A DNA stretch of 64,000 bases from Punctularia strigosozonata HHB-11173 SS5 (lineage: Eukaryota > Basidiomycota > Agaricomycetes > Corticiales > Punctulariaceae), in contig NW_006767437.1 in assembly GCF_000264995.1 (NCBI RefSeq), forward strand, positions 1,608,659 through 1,672,658, in the 5' to 3' direction. Under the pieces are notes generated by a model. That model ran no database searches, was not told where the DNA came from, and worked only from the letters and a program-made list of their open reading frames with translations. Positions 11,100 through 24,200 of the stretch are shown here, piece by piece. A program made the translations under genes and the position numbers. The number at the start of each line of letters is the position of its first letter. Positions within the stretch are counted from its first letter, which is position 1.

Positions 11100-12612
11100 A
11101 TGGCATCTCCATTGCAATTCCGTTTGGCGAAGAATGTTTTGACTACCGTAGCGGCACCGTAAGCCTGTCGAATGAATGATATAGCGCAAAAACTTGAGCT
11201 GACGCGTGCACTGCTATAGCATACCCGCGGCCTACAGCTGGGGTTCACGATATGTTGCTTCGCCGTCGCGACCCCTGCTCGACATGGCGCAGGGCAGTCC
11301 GTCAGGCCCTCCACCGGCGGTTGTGTTGGATGTGATGAAGGAGGCTGTCTCAAATCCGACAAGCTCGCGGTATGACACTGCCGAGGGAAATCGCCAGCTC
11401 GCGAAGGCACTCGTCGGCGAGATGAAAACAGTGTACGGAGAAGGGATTGACGTGAACGACGCAGATGTTGCGATCACCGCAGGGTGTAACCTCGCGTATG
11501 CATCCGTAGTGAAAACTCTTGCCGATGCAGGAGACGAGATTATTCTTCCGATTCCATGGTGCGCTTGTAACACCGATTCCCACTGGATAAATGCTCATGG
11601 ATTTCATACCAGGTACTTCAACCATCAGTGAGAACTCGTCAGCACCTTGCGGCTTTCGTCGTCTCTCACTGACGGTAGACGCGCGCTAGGATGACTAACA
11701 ATCTTCTCGGCATCAAGACGGTCCCATTACCTACTGAGCCAGAAAACGGCTTCATGCCCTCAGTAGAACGTTGTGCATCCCTGATCACCCCAAAGACACG
11801 AGCTATTGCTCTCGTCACGCCAAACAATCCAGTAAGCGTTTCTTATCCATCACATTCCGATACGGTCTTCACTGACTCACGACCATCAGACCGGCTGCAT
11901 CTATACGCCATCCCTGATTCTGTCCTTCGCGCAGCTCGCCAAGAAACACAAAATCGCGCTCATCCTGGATGAAACCTACCGCGACTTCATCGCATCGGGA
12001 CCCCCACATATGCTCTTCCATCGACCCTCCACCAAGCAAATCCCAGCCGACTGGTACTGGCGCTCGACCCTCATCCACCTCTTTTCCTTCTCCAAGAGCT
12101 ACTTTATCCCCGGCTACCGCCTCGGCGCGATCGTCGGCTCGCCTGACCTCCTGCGCGAGACGACCAAAGTCCTCGACTGCCTGCAGATCTGCGCGCCGAC
12201 AGCCGCCCAGCGCGCGCTCGGCACGCCGGATCTACTCTCCAGCCTCCGACCCTTCCTCCTCACGACCGCGGAGAACCTTGCGCACCGACACGCGCTGTTC
12301 AAGGCGCACCTGCCCAATACGTGGCACATCGGCAGCCAGGGCGGGTACTACGCCTTCGTACGGCACCCGTTCGCGGAAAAGACGGCCGAGGAGGTGTGCA
12401 AGCGCCTCGCGGAAGAAGGCGGCATCGTATCCCTCCCTGTGCAGTTCTTCACGGAGGAGGAAGCGATGAGAGGCGAAACCGACCAGGAGTGGCGCAGATG
12501 GATACGGTTCTCTGTGGCCAACGGGGATGATGAGAAGGTGCTGATGGTTTGTCGGAGGCTGAAGGAATGCGAGGAGAGCTTCGCATGGGATATAGACACG
12601 CACCGATCGTAA
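11100..12612 (+). CDS. Class I/II PLP-dependent aminotransferase, 425 aa
   Basis: Five exons: 11100-11158, 11220-11558, 11613-11627, 11690-11831 and 11890-12612; introns are 54-62 bp and the coding sum is 1278 bp. Exon 3 is only 15 bp (YFNHQ). Fold-type I landmarks are all present: AYSWGSRYVASPSRPLLDMAQG near the N-terminus, SSRYDTAEGN, the substrate/PLP motif TPNNPTG, LILDETYRDF (Asp that pairs with the PLP ring nitrogen), and SFSKSY with Lys at about residue 254 as the Schiff-base lysine, followed by GYRLGAI. A C-terminal SVANGD motif follows Arg residues that could hold a substrate carboxylate. It should move an amino group between an amino acid and a 2-oxo acid in the cytosol; there is no signal peptide. 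The substrate cannot be read from sequence. Aspartate/aromatic and kynurenine aminotransferases are near relatives. Confidence 0.93.
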
Positions 12613-13301
12613 CGACCCTACCAACACTATGGTCGCCAACTCGCATCTATTTGAACTTGCGTCAGGACATCATGAGCATGGCTCTAGTTGGCCGATCAGA
12701 TTGCATATTATACACGGTTCTCTGCGGGAAGCACCGACTGAGAGAGCTGGAAGAAAGCAACGACAGGATATAGACAATGGAACGTGAAAGGACTTGGCAC
12801 GAGGAAAAGGATAAATCAATGGAACTCGTACTTCGTTCGGAAGCAACGTGTATGAACTGAGAAAAGAGAAAAGGGGCAAAGAGGTCTTTCGAAGGAGAGT
12901 AGAACGGTCCAAACGCGCGAATAAATAAGGTAGTGTCGTCGCTCTGGTGGAGGAGCAAGTACACGGATCAATCGCTATACCAAGAGAGTTCGTTGGATAG
13001 ATATGCAAGCTAGGATTTGCTTGTTGAGACGGCGTGGAGTTCACAGAAATAGCGCGAGGGGCGAGTAGGTGATACATAGGAGGCTTGCTTGTGATTCGTT
13101 GCTACACTAGCCAATGATTGCTGTTTCGTTACCATAAGTCAATTGCGGATATCGAACATTGCTGTGTATGGAGCCTGGTGACGATTACGAGCATAGGGGT
13201 CGCAGACGTTTGGGCAAAGATAGGTTGAAACGCCGAGGCACGCCTTGCCGCGGAATCTAGACAGCGCCACGCGAAAGGTTGTCTTGAACATGGCCTTCAC
13301 T
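12613..13301. other. Intergenic stretch between convergent genes
   Basis: Holds the 3' flanks of the aminotransferase (plus) and the Whi5-like gene (minus). No gene is supported here. Confidence 0.6.
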
Positions 13302-15425
13302 TCACGTTCCGACAAGGTCGATGCCTGCACCAAGCGCGTTTCTGCTGCCACCCGACATACCCTGGGCCTGTTGCGCCGCAACCCGACTTTGCTCCTCCTC
13401 AAACAGTTTTCTCCCGAGTTCTGGCCTAAGGCCAGTCAACGCGGGCTTGTGTTGCACAGCGCCTTCTTCCCGAGGTTTGCCAAACGTAGCGGGAGATGGA
13501 GACACATTGATGAAGTCGTTGAAGTTGAACGAAAAGTCGCCCGGGGTGGAGGGAGCCGCCGCGAAGGGATGCGATGATGAGTACGAGCCCGACATGCCCG
13601 CGGAGGTGAAAGAAGAATTGGCCACGCCCGAAGAGGAGAATGAGGAGTTGGCGGTGCCCACAGAGGTCAAGGACGATTGGGCAGTGAGCGTCGGCATGGC
13701 AGACGACATCGACGCGTAACTAGAATTCGAGCTCGTGGAGACAGGCGACTTCGGCACCATGTTCGTGAGACGAGGCGCGACCGTAGCGTAATCCTTGGCT
13801 ACGGGCTCTCCCGTGCCGTCTCCAAGATCAGGTAGCCTTAACGAGAACTGTTCAGGGTCATCGAATTCTTCGGAAGCACCTGGAAACAGCACCCGCGGTT
13901 TGGCGCGCAAGCCCTCGCCACTGCCGAGCGACCCTAGGGTAGCCGCATCACGCAGGCCGCGTTCGCGATTGGCATTCGGGCGGGCGGGGGATGGCGACGT
14001 TGCAAGGTAGAGCATCAGATCCGCCGCCTCCGTGTCGGGGTCCGTCCGCTGTGGCGTCCCCTGGCGCACGTCCGTCGAGGCCGTATTGGTCGGCGTCACC
14101 TCCCGGTCGCCGCCGGAAGAAGCACCGCCCACGCTTCCGCGCTCGCTTTGTGTCCGACTGCGTGGGGGCGTTGAAGCGCGCCCGGTCGAGCGCGCCGAGC
14201 TTTGCGCGAAGTGCAACGAATGGGCGGAACCCGCGTCAGACCCGTCAGCGCCGGAGAACGTGGATCTCGGCGAAGTGGGAATGGACGATACGGACGGGCG
14301 CGCGGAGAGGAGGAGTGACGTGAGCGTCGCCGCCGCCTTCATGTCGACATCGTCGTTCGGCACGGTCAGCTGCCGCTCCTTTCGCTTGCCCTTGTCGCTT
14401 CTTGTGCGCGCGTGACTGTGGCGCCCCGACGTCGACGGCTCGGCGACGCCACTGTGGGAATTTCCGCGTGGGCGCGTCCGCGGCGAGCGCATGTCGTCGG
14501 ACCGCCGAGAAGAGTACCGCGGGAGACTCTCCGTGCGTGATGGCGCGGCCACGGGCGGTGCAGACGGGTTGTGGATCGTCCGACCTCGTTTGTCAGGAGG
14601 TTGTGCCAGGATGGAGGCGAACAGGCTCTGCTGAGGAGCTGCTTCGGCGGCGGCGGCGGCATTGGGGTAATATCGCGAGCTCGATGCTGCAACAGGGGCA
14701 GGAGGGCCCATCGAACCCGAGCCTATCCGCGACAAGGGCGCTGCAGATCCCGATGGACCTGCACGTACCATCGCGCTGTTGCCCTGTGTCGCCGGGTTGT
14801 CGTAATAATTGTTGACGCCTCCCGCTTTACGCTTTGAGGGAACCGTTCGCGGGGCGGGTTGAGGTGTTCTTTGTTCCAGTTCGCTCAATGGCACATTCGA
14901 CAACTGGTTGGTAGCCTTGTATGAGGCGTATGATAGACGCGTCCGAAGACTACGAGCGAGCTAAAAATGAGACGACAGTGGGTTAGCTGAACTGCTTCAA
15001 GGGAGAGGCAAACAAGCAAGTCGCATGAATAGGGCGAGGGATGAATAAGGGGTTCGGGCCGAATTCGAACATGCCCCGGCGCGCGCCGCAAGGACCAGCA
15101 GCCCGCACTCGAGTAAGAAGGGTCCGATACGCGTCGAAGCCTACGAGCTGGACCACCAACTCCCTAACGCAGTCGAATACACACTCAAGAGACTCCTCCA
15201 CCGTGTATGCTGCTGCGCGCGCCGTGCCTCCCACGCGTCGTGGAAGGCGCGTCGTATGCACCTGGATGCGCTCGTGCTCACCTTCGATAACTCGGCTCTT
15301 GCAAGAAACTTCTGAACGGCTCTTTGTCTCTCCTCGGCATTGCCTTGATCTTGTCCTGACCCGGAGACTTGGATGTAGCCCAAAGGGGGCGATGGGGTCG
15401 TCGCGGACGACGAGGGGGTCGTCAT
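13302..15425 (-). CDS. Whi5/Nrm1-type G1/S transcriptional repressor, 600 aa
   Basis: Two exons: 15282-15425, starting MTTPSSSATTP, and 13302-14960. They are joined by a 321-bp phase-0 intron with ends GTGAGC and TTTTTAG. The key motif, LARSLRTRLSYASYKA, sits at the very start of exon 2 (residues about 49-64) and matches the Whi5/Nrm1 domain (the GTB-type motif, R-(x)-R-L-(x)-A/S-(x)-K). Whi5 and Nrm1 hold SBF/MBF-type transcription factors inactive until Cln-Cdk1 phosphorylates them. The rest is disordered and Ser/Thr/Pro-rich with many SP and TP sites, which fits CDK control. EAADLMLYLATSPSPA is the only other ordered-looking stretch. An extra small exon inside the long intron cannot be excluded. 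Confidence 0.82.
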
Positions 15426-17217
15426 GGCGTTCGTTCGTGGTGTCGATACCGAGCGAGTTGCGTGTCGAGACGGAGCTAGCAGTAGCGGACGCGAGGAGGG
15501 CGACGGCGACGACGAGGAGCGCGTCGTGGGCGAGTGGATGAGAGCGGCTCGATCGACGCGCGACGCGGTCGTAGCGGGAGGCCTCCGCGCATCACGTAAG
15601 CAGGCACCCCGTTCCGGTGTCCCTGGTTCCCACGGCTTGAGCACTACCTTTCCGTTAATTATGCTGCTCCGCGCCTTGACTACGAGCGCTTCATCGTCTG
15701 AACGACCCGTTCTTGACTTTCCGTTACACTGAAATCTGCACAATAAATCCTCGTCGACGCTTCGATAATGTTGTCGCAGTCTTAGCCCTCGGCGCGAGAC
15801 CCGGAGAATGTCCCCATATGGACGCGCCATCACATCATGAGACGTTCCATGCATCTCTGCCCCCGAGCCATACTCAGAGCATTCGGCATCAAACCACCTA
15901 CTGTTTCCGCCTGAAAGCCGAGAACTTCCTGGGCACACATGGTACTGTCCCAACCAAGTCCCAACGTTGCCGAGTTCCCCCTTGGACCGGCAGAGATTTT
16001 CTCGTCACTGACTCCTCATACCCATAAGGACGAGTTTCCGGAGCGTAGTGTGCCCATTTTAGACCATAATCTCATGAACGTTTATCACGCTCTCATTGTA
16101 TGCTCGACATTTCTCATCATCGCTTACCGAGATCACAGATGGGCACCGCGATCCTTGGAGCCTTGCACGCAGAGCGACAGCATTATCTGTGCGTATAAGT
16201 ATCAATCCCACTACGACTCACCGACGACTGATGCATTCTCAGCTGTTATAAATGAAGAATATTTTTGCGAGCTCGCATGCGACGTCAGACGCGAAGAACG
16301 ACCCGCCACGGTGGTAAAGCCACATGATGCAGAGATCGCTGGACAAGCAATGCGGCGTACCCTTGCGATTGCAAGAACGATAGCCAGGGTGCCCATCCGG
16401 TCGAGTAAGAGCAGCGCAAGGGGTTCCACTAGTTGCTCCCGGGCACAAGTCTTGTGTCTGATTGGGAACCGAAAGCGTCCTTCCTCGGTGGATATGCATG
16501 GTCAACTTGCCGTGCTGTCGACGCCGTTCCAAGGTCTATCCCATGACCATGTCCTATATCGAATGTCTCTCGGGAAGATGTCCCCCGTCACATCGAACGG
16601 TTCCCCATGACCTAAAGACCGTGGCGCCTATCCAGCCAGAATAGCCAAGAGACCACCTACAGTATATAACGAGCCACATTTTGCACCACTGCCAATGCAC
16701 CCAATGCGGCCGCTACAACGATTCTCAGATGAAGATGGATTTTCATGTGTACGAATTATCAGACCGTGCACGACGAGATGTCGCAGGACGCGGAGACGTA
16801 CTAAAAGGGAACGAACACGCAAACGCCACGGGGGCTTGATCTACGGCAGTAGTCTGCCGGTCCGATGGAGAACCGTCTTGACATACCTGTCGCGAGCACA
16901 CGACGAATCATTTGAACCGATGGCTCTTAGGTACCCGCCTACCCTCCCATATACAAGAATACATATTTTTGACTCAACCTCGTCATGACGCAAACTTCGC
17001 AGCTTGCGTTTTTGCCTCTGAAGTGGATACATGGGGCGAATGTGGACGAACGTGGTGAATGGGTTTGTTGAACTTATCGGGATCATATCCATCGGTAGCC
17101 AAAATAGCAACATCCACCACCGGCTATCGTACATAGGGAAACTAACTACGACCACGAGTTGAGCTTGACGAAGGTAGATGCTATTCGGAGAAAACGGGAA
17201 GTTGCCATTATCGTTGA
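15426..17217. other. Intergenic stretch, no supported gene
   Basis: A 223-codon frame at 15939-16610 is open but has no domain, low protein-like bias and no splice partners. The 3' end (from about 16850) is flank of the acyl-CoA dehydrogenase gene, which ends at 17218. Confidence 0.55.
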
Positions 17218-20048
17218 CTACAACATCGCCTTCGCTTTCCCGTGCGCCATCCCGTATACCAGCTGATAATCCTTCTCTACGGCGTCGGGTGATGTGCCGT
17301 TCCCAACGGAGTTCTCAACTTCGCTGAATGACTGAGGCAATTCGCCTTGCATTATCCAGCGGCGGACGGCGTCGACATCAATATCCTTCTCCGGACGATT
17401 GTTGGTGTAAGACCAGATCGCATGCTCGAGCAAATAGAACGAGGCCGATAGGCAACCGAGGAAATTAAGTACCGGCCGAGCCAGCGTGGAGTCTTGGCGA
17501 GCCGCGTCGAACATTGGGGGCAATGCCTTCAGGTAGGCCGTAAGGCTCGACTTGACATCAGACAAGGCGCTGTCAAGCGCAGAAGGCACCTGCGAGAGAA
17601 GTAATTCTGCCCACTGCGAGGAACTCAGAGAACAGCGGGAAGACGTTATATCGAGATGATACACCAACCTGGATATAGCTCCGGACCGCGGAAGCATCCT
17701 TGCTAGCGCGGAGTAGATCCAAAGACAGGACATTGATGGTCCCTTCCCATATTTTCTCCACCATCGCGTCACGGATCAGCCTGCACGCATAATGAGCGGA
17801 ATCCCTTGATTTAGGGACAGTACGCACCGCCCGATCCCCACTTCTTCCATATAACCTTGTCCACCCAATGCGCACATACATTCCATCATAGCTTCTGGAC
17901 ACTTGTCCGCAGCCCAGGCCTTGATGACAGGGGTGAGGAGCCTCAAGCGGCCCATCTCACCTGCTGTGGCCGTCCCCGCTTCATTTTTACCAAGAAGCTG
18001 TACTACACCGAACGTCAAGTGTGCCAAGGCACGGTAGAGTAGGCTGATCTTCGCAAGCGTGGCGGTGTGGATGGGAAGGTCCTTGAGAAGGGCATCCTTG
18101 GCTCCCGGAATCCCGGGGGAATAAATCGTCCGCACGGTTGCATACGAGCGGGCGATCGACAACGCCCGCTGCAATGCGCCGACAGAAGTGATGGCGGAGT
18201 ATACTCTCGTGATGTTCAGCATAGTCGAAATCGTCTTGATCCCTCCGTTCAGGGGACCGATCAACCATCCCCGAGTGCCGTTAAGCTCGAGCTCTGCAGT
18301 CGGAAGACCGTGCGTTCCGGATTTATTCTTGAGGCGATGCATTCGAATACCGTTCGATAGGGGAGAAGGGAAGTCTGCTGTTCGCAGAGGAATGACGAAA
18401 GCTGACAGCGAACGAGCGCCAAGTGCCGAATCTCCGGTACGAGCCAGAGCGATGGTCATATGGCCTTCTGCGGCACTGGAGAACCTACATGCCCCAGGCA
18501 TTGAGATATCCACGCTTCGCGTGTGCGGCATGATATACGACATACCACTTGAAACCATTCAAGATGTAAGGCTCACCGAGATCAGATGATACGCGTGAGG
18601 TTGGAATCGCCACCGTCTCTGTTTGTGATACGTCGGAGCCTCCGGGCCGCTGCCAACCAATGGACATGTCGGTAAGTATGCCCAGGTGTGTGCTGCCCAT
18701 GAACAACTCATGCGAGACGGGAGGCGGGAGCACAACGTGGTTACACACCTCTGTCATCCACTGCCCTGAAAGATAGGCTCTCTCCGGGTCATCGCTGCAA
18801 AGTTCAGATTAAGCCTCCCGCGATACGTATGAAGATGCACGTTGACACGGAGTGGTGTGGGGAAATGTTGAAGGGGGACAAGGAAACAGAACCCCGTGCG
18901 CATGACGCGGATGGGCAGTGCTGCTCACCTGATAAGGCAGGGGAACAGAACTCGTTTCATCTCGGGAGAGCCATACAGTTCTATCACTGTGTAACATAAG
19001 CACCATTTCAGTAACTCCGGGCACATGCGAAAAGATCGGGAGGCTAGGCACGAGGGAAAGAGGGACAGGGATTGTCCCGAATTGACCATCTCCGATACTC
19101 TGAAGTATTGGAGCATTTGGGCGCTTAAAGACGCCCTTAGTGCAGCACTCGGAACACGCCGTCGCATCGTGCTATGTGTCTCGCACTGCGGATTCTAACG
19201 TGCAGGGTAGACGTGGAAATGCGAGATCCGCCCGAGCGTTCGCGAAATGCGCTCGGCGGAAGGATAAACGGCAGTTGGCAGTGCCAGTAGCAATCGCTAC
19301 AAGCAGAGCGCATCTGAGGGGCGGGCTGAAGTACGACGACCCCACTGGCCTAACGGTCCAATAGCGCGTGTCAGCTTATCAAACACTCACCGCGAGCAGC
19401 GCCGTCCGTCATCGCAAATGGGCATAACACCTGGAATGAGGGCCGTGAACCTTGAATGACAAACTACTTACTCGAGCCACTTACAACGTTGTAGTCCCCT
19501 GCAGACATCATGAGTTTCATGAACATCCGTATACGGGAGTATTCTCCCGAGTCTCTTGAATACGCTTCTTTCATGTGTCCAGCAGCTATTGCGCGCTGTT
19601 TCAGCAGCTTCCAGCCTTCTGAGGCTCGAAGCTCATCGACACGACGACCCCACGCATCATACTGCACCAATACTGGGGCATGAACGAGGGGTGTCAAGGG
19701 GCGAACGTCCGCAACGAGATGGTCGCCTAAGTTGGCGAGGGCTCGACCAACTTCCGACTTCCTGCGGAGAGGCGGCAGTCATCGATCATCGGGACAAACA
19801 GTTTCAGTGAAGGGTCGCTTACTGTTCATCCGGGAAAAGCCGCTGAACAAGTGCAGGGAGGACGGGATCTTGCACGAAAGGGTGCTCCGTGGGCTGCTCG
19901 GGCTGCGATAGTAAAACAATTCAGCTCCGCCGGTCGTACATATTGATGCCGTGAGATGGGACAGCCTGCGATGTGGCGCTGATTGCGCGACTGCGACACG
20001 AGATAGAAGTGGGAAACAGACCTGTTTGAATCCCTCCTCGATCTTCAT
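17218..20048 (-). CDS. Acyl-CoA dehydrogenase, AidB-like branch, 631 aa
   Basis: Nine exons (minus): 20022-20048, 19823-19902, 19485-19761, 19391-19430, 18929-18986, 18546-18794, 17828-18484, 17669-17780 and 17218-17613, for a total of 1896 bp in frame. It starts MKIEEGFKQ. Landmarks in order: YDAWGRRVDELRASEGW, GEYSRIRMFMKLMMSAGDY, CPFAMTDGAA, YLSGQWMTEV, GWQRPGGSDVSQTET (about residue 211), GFKWFSSAAEGHMTIALART, RLKNKSGTHGLPTAELEL, ALGGQGYMEE and KIWEGTIN. The Glu of WEGT (about residue 474) sits at the catalytic-base position of AidB and isovaleryl-CoA dehydrogenase. An FAD flavoprotein; the physiological substrate of this branch is unsettled. There is no obvious peroxisomal C-terminal signal (it ends KAKAML). 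Introns of 404, 134 and 119 bp are long for this window. Confidence 0.92.
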
Positions 20049-21226
20049 GATCAAGCGTCGTAGGTGCTGCAAGCTAAAAACACAGAGCTGGAGACGTCGG
20101 AGGACAACCAAGTCCGTGATATCGAAGGAACACCCGGATGCTCGGCTTCAGCATACCGGGCGCATGCCATTGTACAGCCACGCTCATTCACCGTCCACGT
20201 CCACTTCCGAGTTGACAGCTCTCATACCAACTGCAGCTGTATGCTACATGCAGCCGCGGTGAGGCATGATAAGCACAGAATCCAGCCTGAACGGCTTGCC
20301 CTGTCACGCGCAAGAGCGTACAGCGAATATTGCCAGGTAATTCCAGGTTACTCGGTCCTCTCCTCGCTGAGGTGCAGTACCAATAAGACTCAGTTTTCGT
20401 AGGTCTAAGCATCAAAAGGCAAGTAGAAACTGAGCGTACGGGATCGAGATGTAGATGAACCTTGAAGCTTGAAGGAGCTTGGAAGGTGTCAGTATTCGGG
20501 CCGGTCAGCCGCCTCGTGGCTCTCTTGGAGGGGCGCGTTACAGTCGCGTTACGCACGTACACAGCCTCTTGGTCTCAGTTCATCTCGCCGGCGCCTCAGA
20601 GCTTGCTGAACGTCGAACCTTCGTCAACGTCGGAGGAACGAGGTTGTCGTTTCTTCCAACCCCACACTATGGACTCTCCTTTCCTGCTTCAACAGGAACA
20701 ATGCGACTACCGCGCTGCAGATGAGCCAACAAGTCGAGGACATCAAAATTGGCACACATATGCCTGCGGGGATTCAACTCATTCTGTCAGATCTTGCCAG
20801 CGCGGTTGTTGGCGTTTCGTGCGCTGTGATTGAGCTCAGAGGGAGGTTACAGCCATCCGATCACAACCCTCCGGTGCAGAGTGAACGAGGTAGTTCTGAA
20901 ACGCATATTGAATAAACTTCCATAGTCGCTGATTGGTTCTCATCATCTAGGTTTTGGCTGCCTGCAGTGTGCATTGTATTCAGCGAGTGGAAACCCTCAT
21001 ACCGGAAGACTGCGCTGCATCGTCGTTTCTCAGATGCCTCCCGAGGACTGTCTGAGGCATCGTGTTTGAAGCAAGGCGTTTGTCATTTCCCCCGTGGTGC
21101 TCCAATTGCGTCGGATTGCCAGTGAGAGCATTGCCTACGTTGGCTTATAACCAGCTCATCATTTCTGCGTAAATCAGCAGCTTTTGTCCTCTCCTATCGC
21201 CTACGCCCATCCTGAACCCGGTCGAC
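20049..21226. other. Divergent intergenic region
   Basis: Lies between the minus-strand dehydrogenase and the plus-strand 1102-aa gene, so it should hold both promoters. Frames at 20462-20833 and 20721-20915 are open (the second reads like a short amphipathic protein) but have no family or splice support. Confidence 0.5.
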
Positions 21227-24200
21227 ATGTGCCAACACGGCAATAGCTCGACGTTGTCCAAGCGGTTCATCGCTGCACAACTCCGCGCTCTCTGGGAGAA
21301 CGCGAGGGAATGCGCCGAGTACGGCGATCGCCAAGGGAGCGATGTCGTCGACTTCTCCTCTCCTAACTATGTCAAGTACCGATCCGTTCGTATCTTGGCA
21401 GAGTGGTACTTGCCCGCCCCATCGGTCAAGGGGCCTGTGTCCAAGCGAGACTTACTCTTCGCGGCGTCCTTTGCAGAGCCCACCCTGGATTTTGTTTGCA
21501 ACCATGAAGCTATCTTGCACCTCAAGATCCAAACGGGTCATATGAATATGGCCTACCACACGGTCGATGCCGCACATCCTCCCGATAGGTGAGTAGTCAT
21601 CAACGCTCGTCGTACTGCTCACCGAGTTGGATTAACTAGGGCACATAACGTCAAATTGGACGGAACGGAGGTCGCTCTGCGGATAACGTTTGAACGGAAG
21701 AACGTTACCGAACCTATAGGTCACGGTTCATTTGTGCACTATGTTATGCTCAATCACGAGAGTAAGTGCGCTCGCTCGCTGATTTTATGGCGCTCACTCA
21801 CTCGTTTCCAGGCCTCGATGTCATGTCCGTCAGATTGCAAGAGCACCAGACACCCTCTGATGAATTCCGAGAAACATTCGGAATGTACATGCGCCAATAC
21901 GTCGACTTCCTTCGCCTCGCAGGCCGTTGCGACATCTATGACCTTCCTGTCATCGGCGGCCACACTCCTCACATCGATCATGCATTAACCCTCACCACCG
22001 ACACTTTCAGGAGATTCTGTCCGCCGAACCTTACCATCAGCGGCCTTGACGCTCGTACGATCGATCATTTCTTGCAAAACCTTCACGAGAAGGCGGTGAA
22101 GAACCTTGAGGGCGTGTACGAACGTATAGTTGCCACTCCACTGGAGCTGATCGTCGCGGAGATCAAGAGTGACCAAATCCCGGCCAGCGCGGGCAGTGGC
22201 TTCCAGATCCATATTACGTTTGGCGCACCCACGGTCAACGTCATCTGCTCTCAGGAGGTCTGCATTAATTTATCCTTGGAGCGAGTAGTGTTGCGCTCGG
22301 CCAAGGATGCCTCGGGGTGCGTGATTTGGCCCCGTTCAGCTCTATATCGTTAATGCTGGTCGTTTGAAACAGGAGACCTGTGGCTGAATGGTCGGCAGAT
22401 TCGCAGGGCCAATGGGAGTTCGCTGTAATTGTGGACATGAACGAAGAAGATGCACACTTATGTGTCGACGCTCAATGTAAGCATTTTTTCTTGCTGTATG
22501 CTTCTGACTCATCCGGTCACTCTAGCCGCTCGAGCCCATCCAGGATTTGGTGCTGAACCTAACGGCCTTGATCAGGAGCACGTAGATCGCGTCCACAGTT
22601 TCCTCGTTGACTATTACATCGCTCTCTTTCCGAGGATACCACTCGACGCGACCCCGCCCAAGGACGAAGAAGAAGAGCCTATCTCGCCTGACACCGACAT
22701 ATCGGACGAGACGACCTCATCAGAACCGAGCGCAGAGCTTCCCAGAGACATAATCCCGGATATTACGCTCGAATACGACCAAACTGTCGCGTTGACCGAA
22801 AAGTCGATCAACGCATTCTACCGCCATTGTCGGGACGCCTCCGGAGGGGCTTTGAGCGAATGGTCTCATGATACTTTCTCTGCTTCCTTCCGCCCACTTC
22901 GCGTCAAGTTGCTGTCTGGAAAGCGTGCGGTCGTTATCGTGGAGGTTAAGGAGGGATTCTTCAATGCCGGCGACACGTAAGTGATCCTTTCCACGTGCTA
23001 CATAACACCGCTCATACCTTCCTCGATCAGGTCCGCAACTAACTGCAGCGGCTGGAAGCTAGCATTTGAGGTGTCTATCAAGATAGCTCAACACGATGAG
23101 CTTTATAAATCCACGGCTTGGAATCAGAGGTTCGAGTCTTCGAGTTTGTACGCGTCTTATGGCGAAGACGAGGATTGCGTCTTCCACCATCTCCTGCTCG
23201 ACTTAGAGGGTGAGTGGATACCAGCGTATGTTCCTGGCCATAGACTCAATCCTGTCCAGGCGCTACGTTCTGCGAGGAATTGTCCCGTTTGAGAGGTGCT
23301 ACGGATATGTCGACGAGAACTCGCGCCTTCGCTTTGAAGACTGCGGTGAAGCATATACGGTCGTACTTGCACCAACTTGCCCTCGAGGGGCATCACGTCC
23401 TTCATTCAACCCCGATCTTCACTAATCCTGAGGCAGTGGGAATCACCAGCATCGACTTCAACGTCACGTCCCCGGAGATCGTTACCGCCTCCACCTGCTC
23501 GGGCGAAGATTACGAGAGTCCCGTCCTCCTCGTATTTGGCATGTGCGGTCATCGCCAGATGCCGGATCCACCCGAAGATTGGGTCGCTGTTTGGCCCTTG
23601 CGCGGCAAGCACGAAAGCAGCACCAGCATGCTCATGGTCGACAACGTTGTCTTCCGCGAAGCGTACATCCTTCCGATAGTCCTTCGTGCATTCGAGGGCA
23701 TCGGCGCTCAGACAACCATTGTGCCCGTTTCCCCAGAAGATTCGGTGGACGAGTGGGCGTTGGGACCGCTCACAACTTGGGAGAAACTCGGTAGAATGGG
23801 CAAGAAGAAGTGGATGCCCGATCCCACGGAGGAAGCTGAATACCTCAAATATGCATGGAGTTACGATGGTCTCCTGCGACAAGAAGATCGCTTTACCGGC
23901 GGTCACGCTGGCGAGGGAGAGATCAACCTTAGGTGTAAGCTGCTCTGATTGTGTTCATATGTCCTTGTTGTGACGACTTACATTGCTCGTATGTAGGCAT
24001 GACTCGGAATGAGCTGTTGGTCACCACCGGTTCCTCGTCGGCACTGGAGATCATAGTGCGCGGAACGTCTATGCTGCATGCGTTCGGACATGTCGACAAC
24101 GCAACGTGGAGGTGAGACACAACGATCGATCAAGCGCCAATGCACGACCTCACATATCCTTTAGGGCTCACTCGAAGGCATCATGGGAGTCGACCATTTC

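Noticed and set aside
15939-16610. 223-codon plus frame between the Whi5-like and dehydrogenase genes
   Set aside because: No domain, no splice partners and composition close to random translation.
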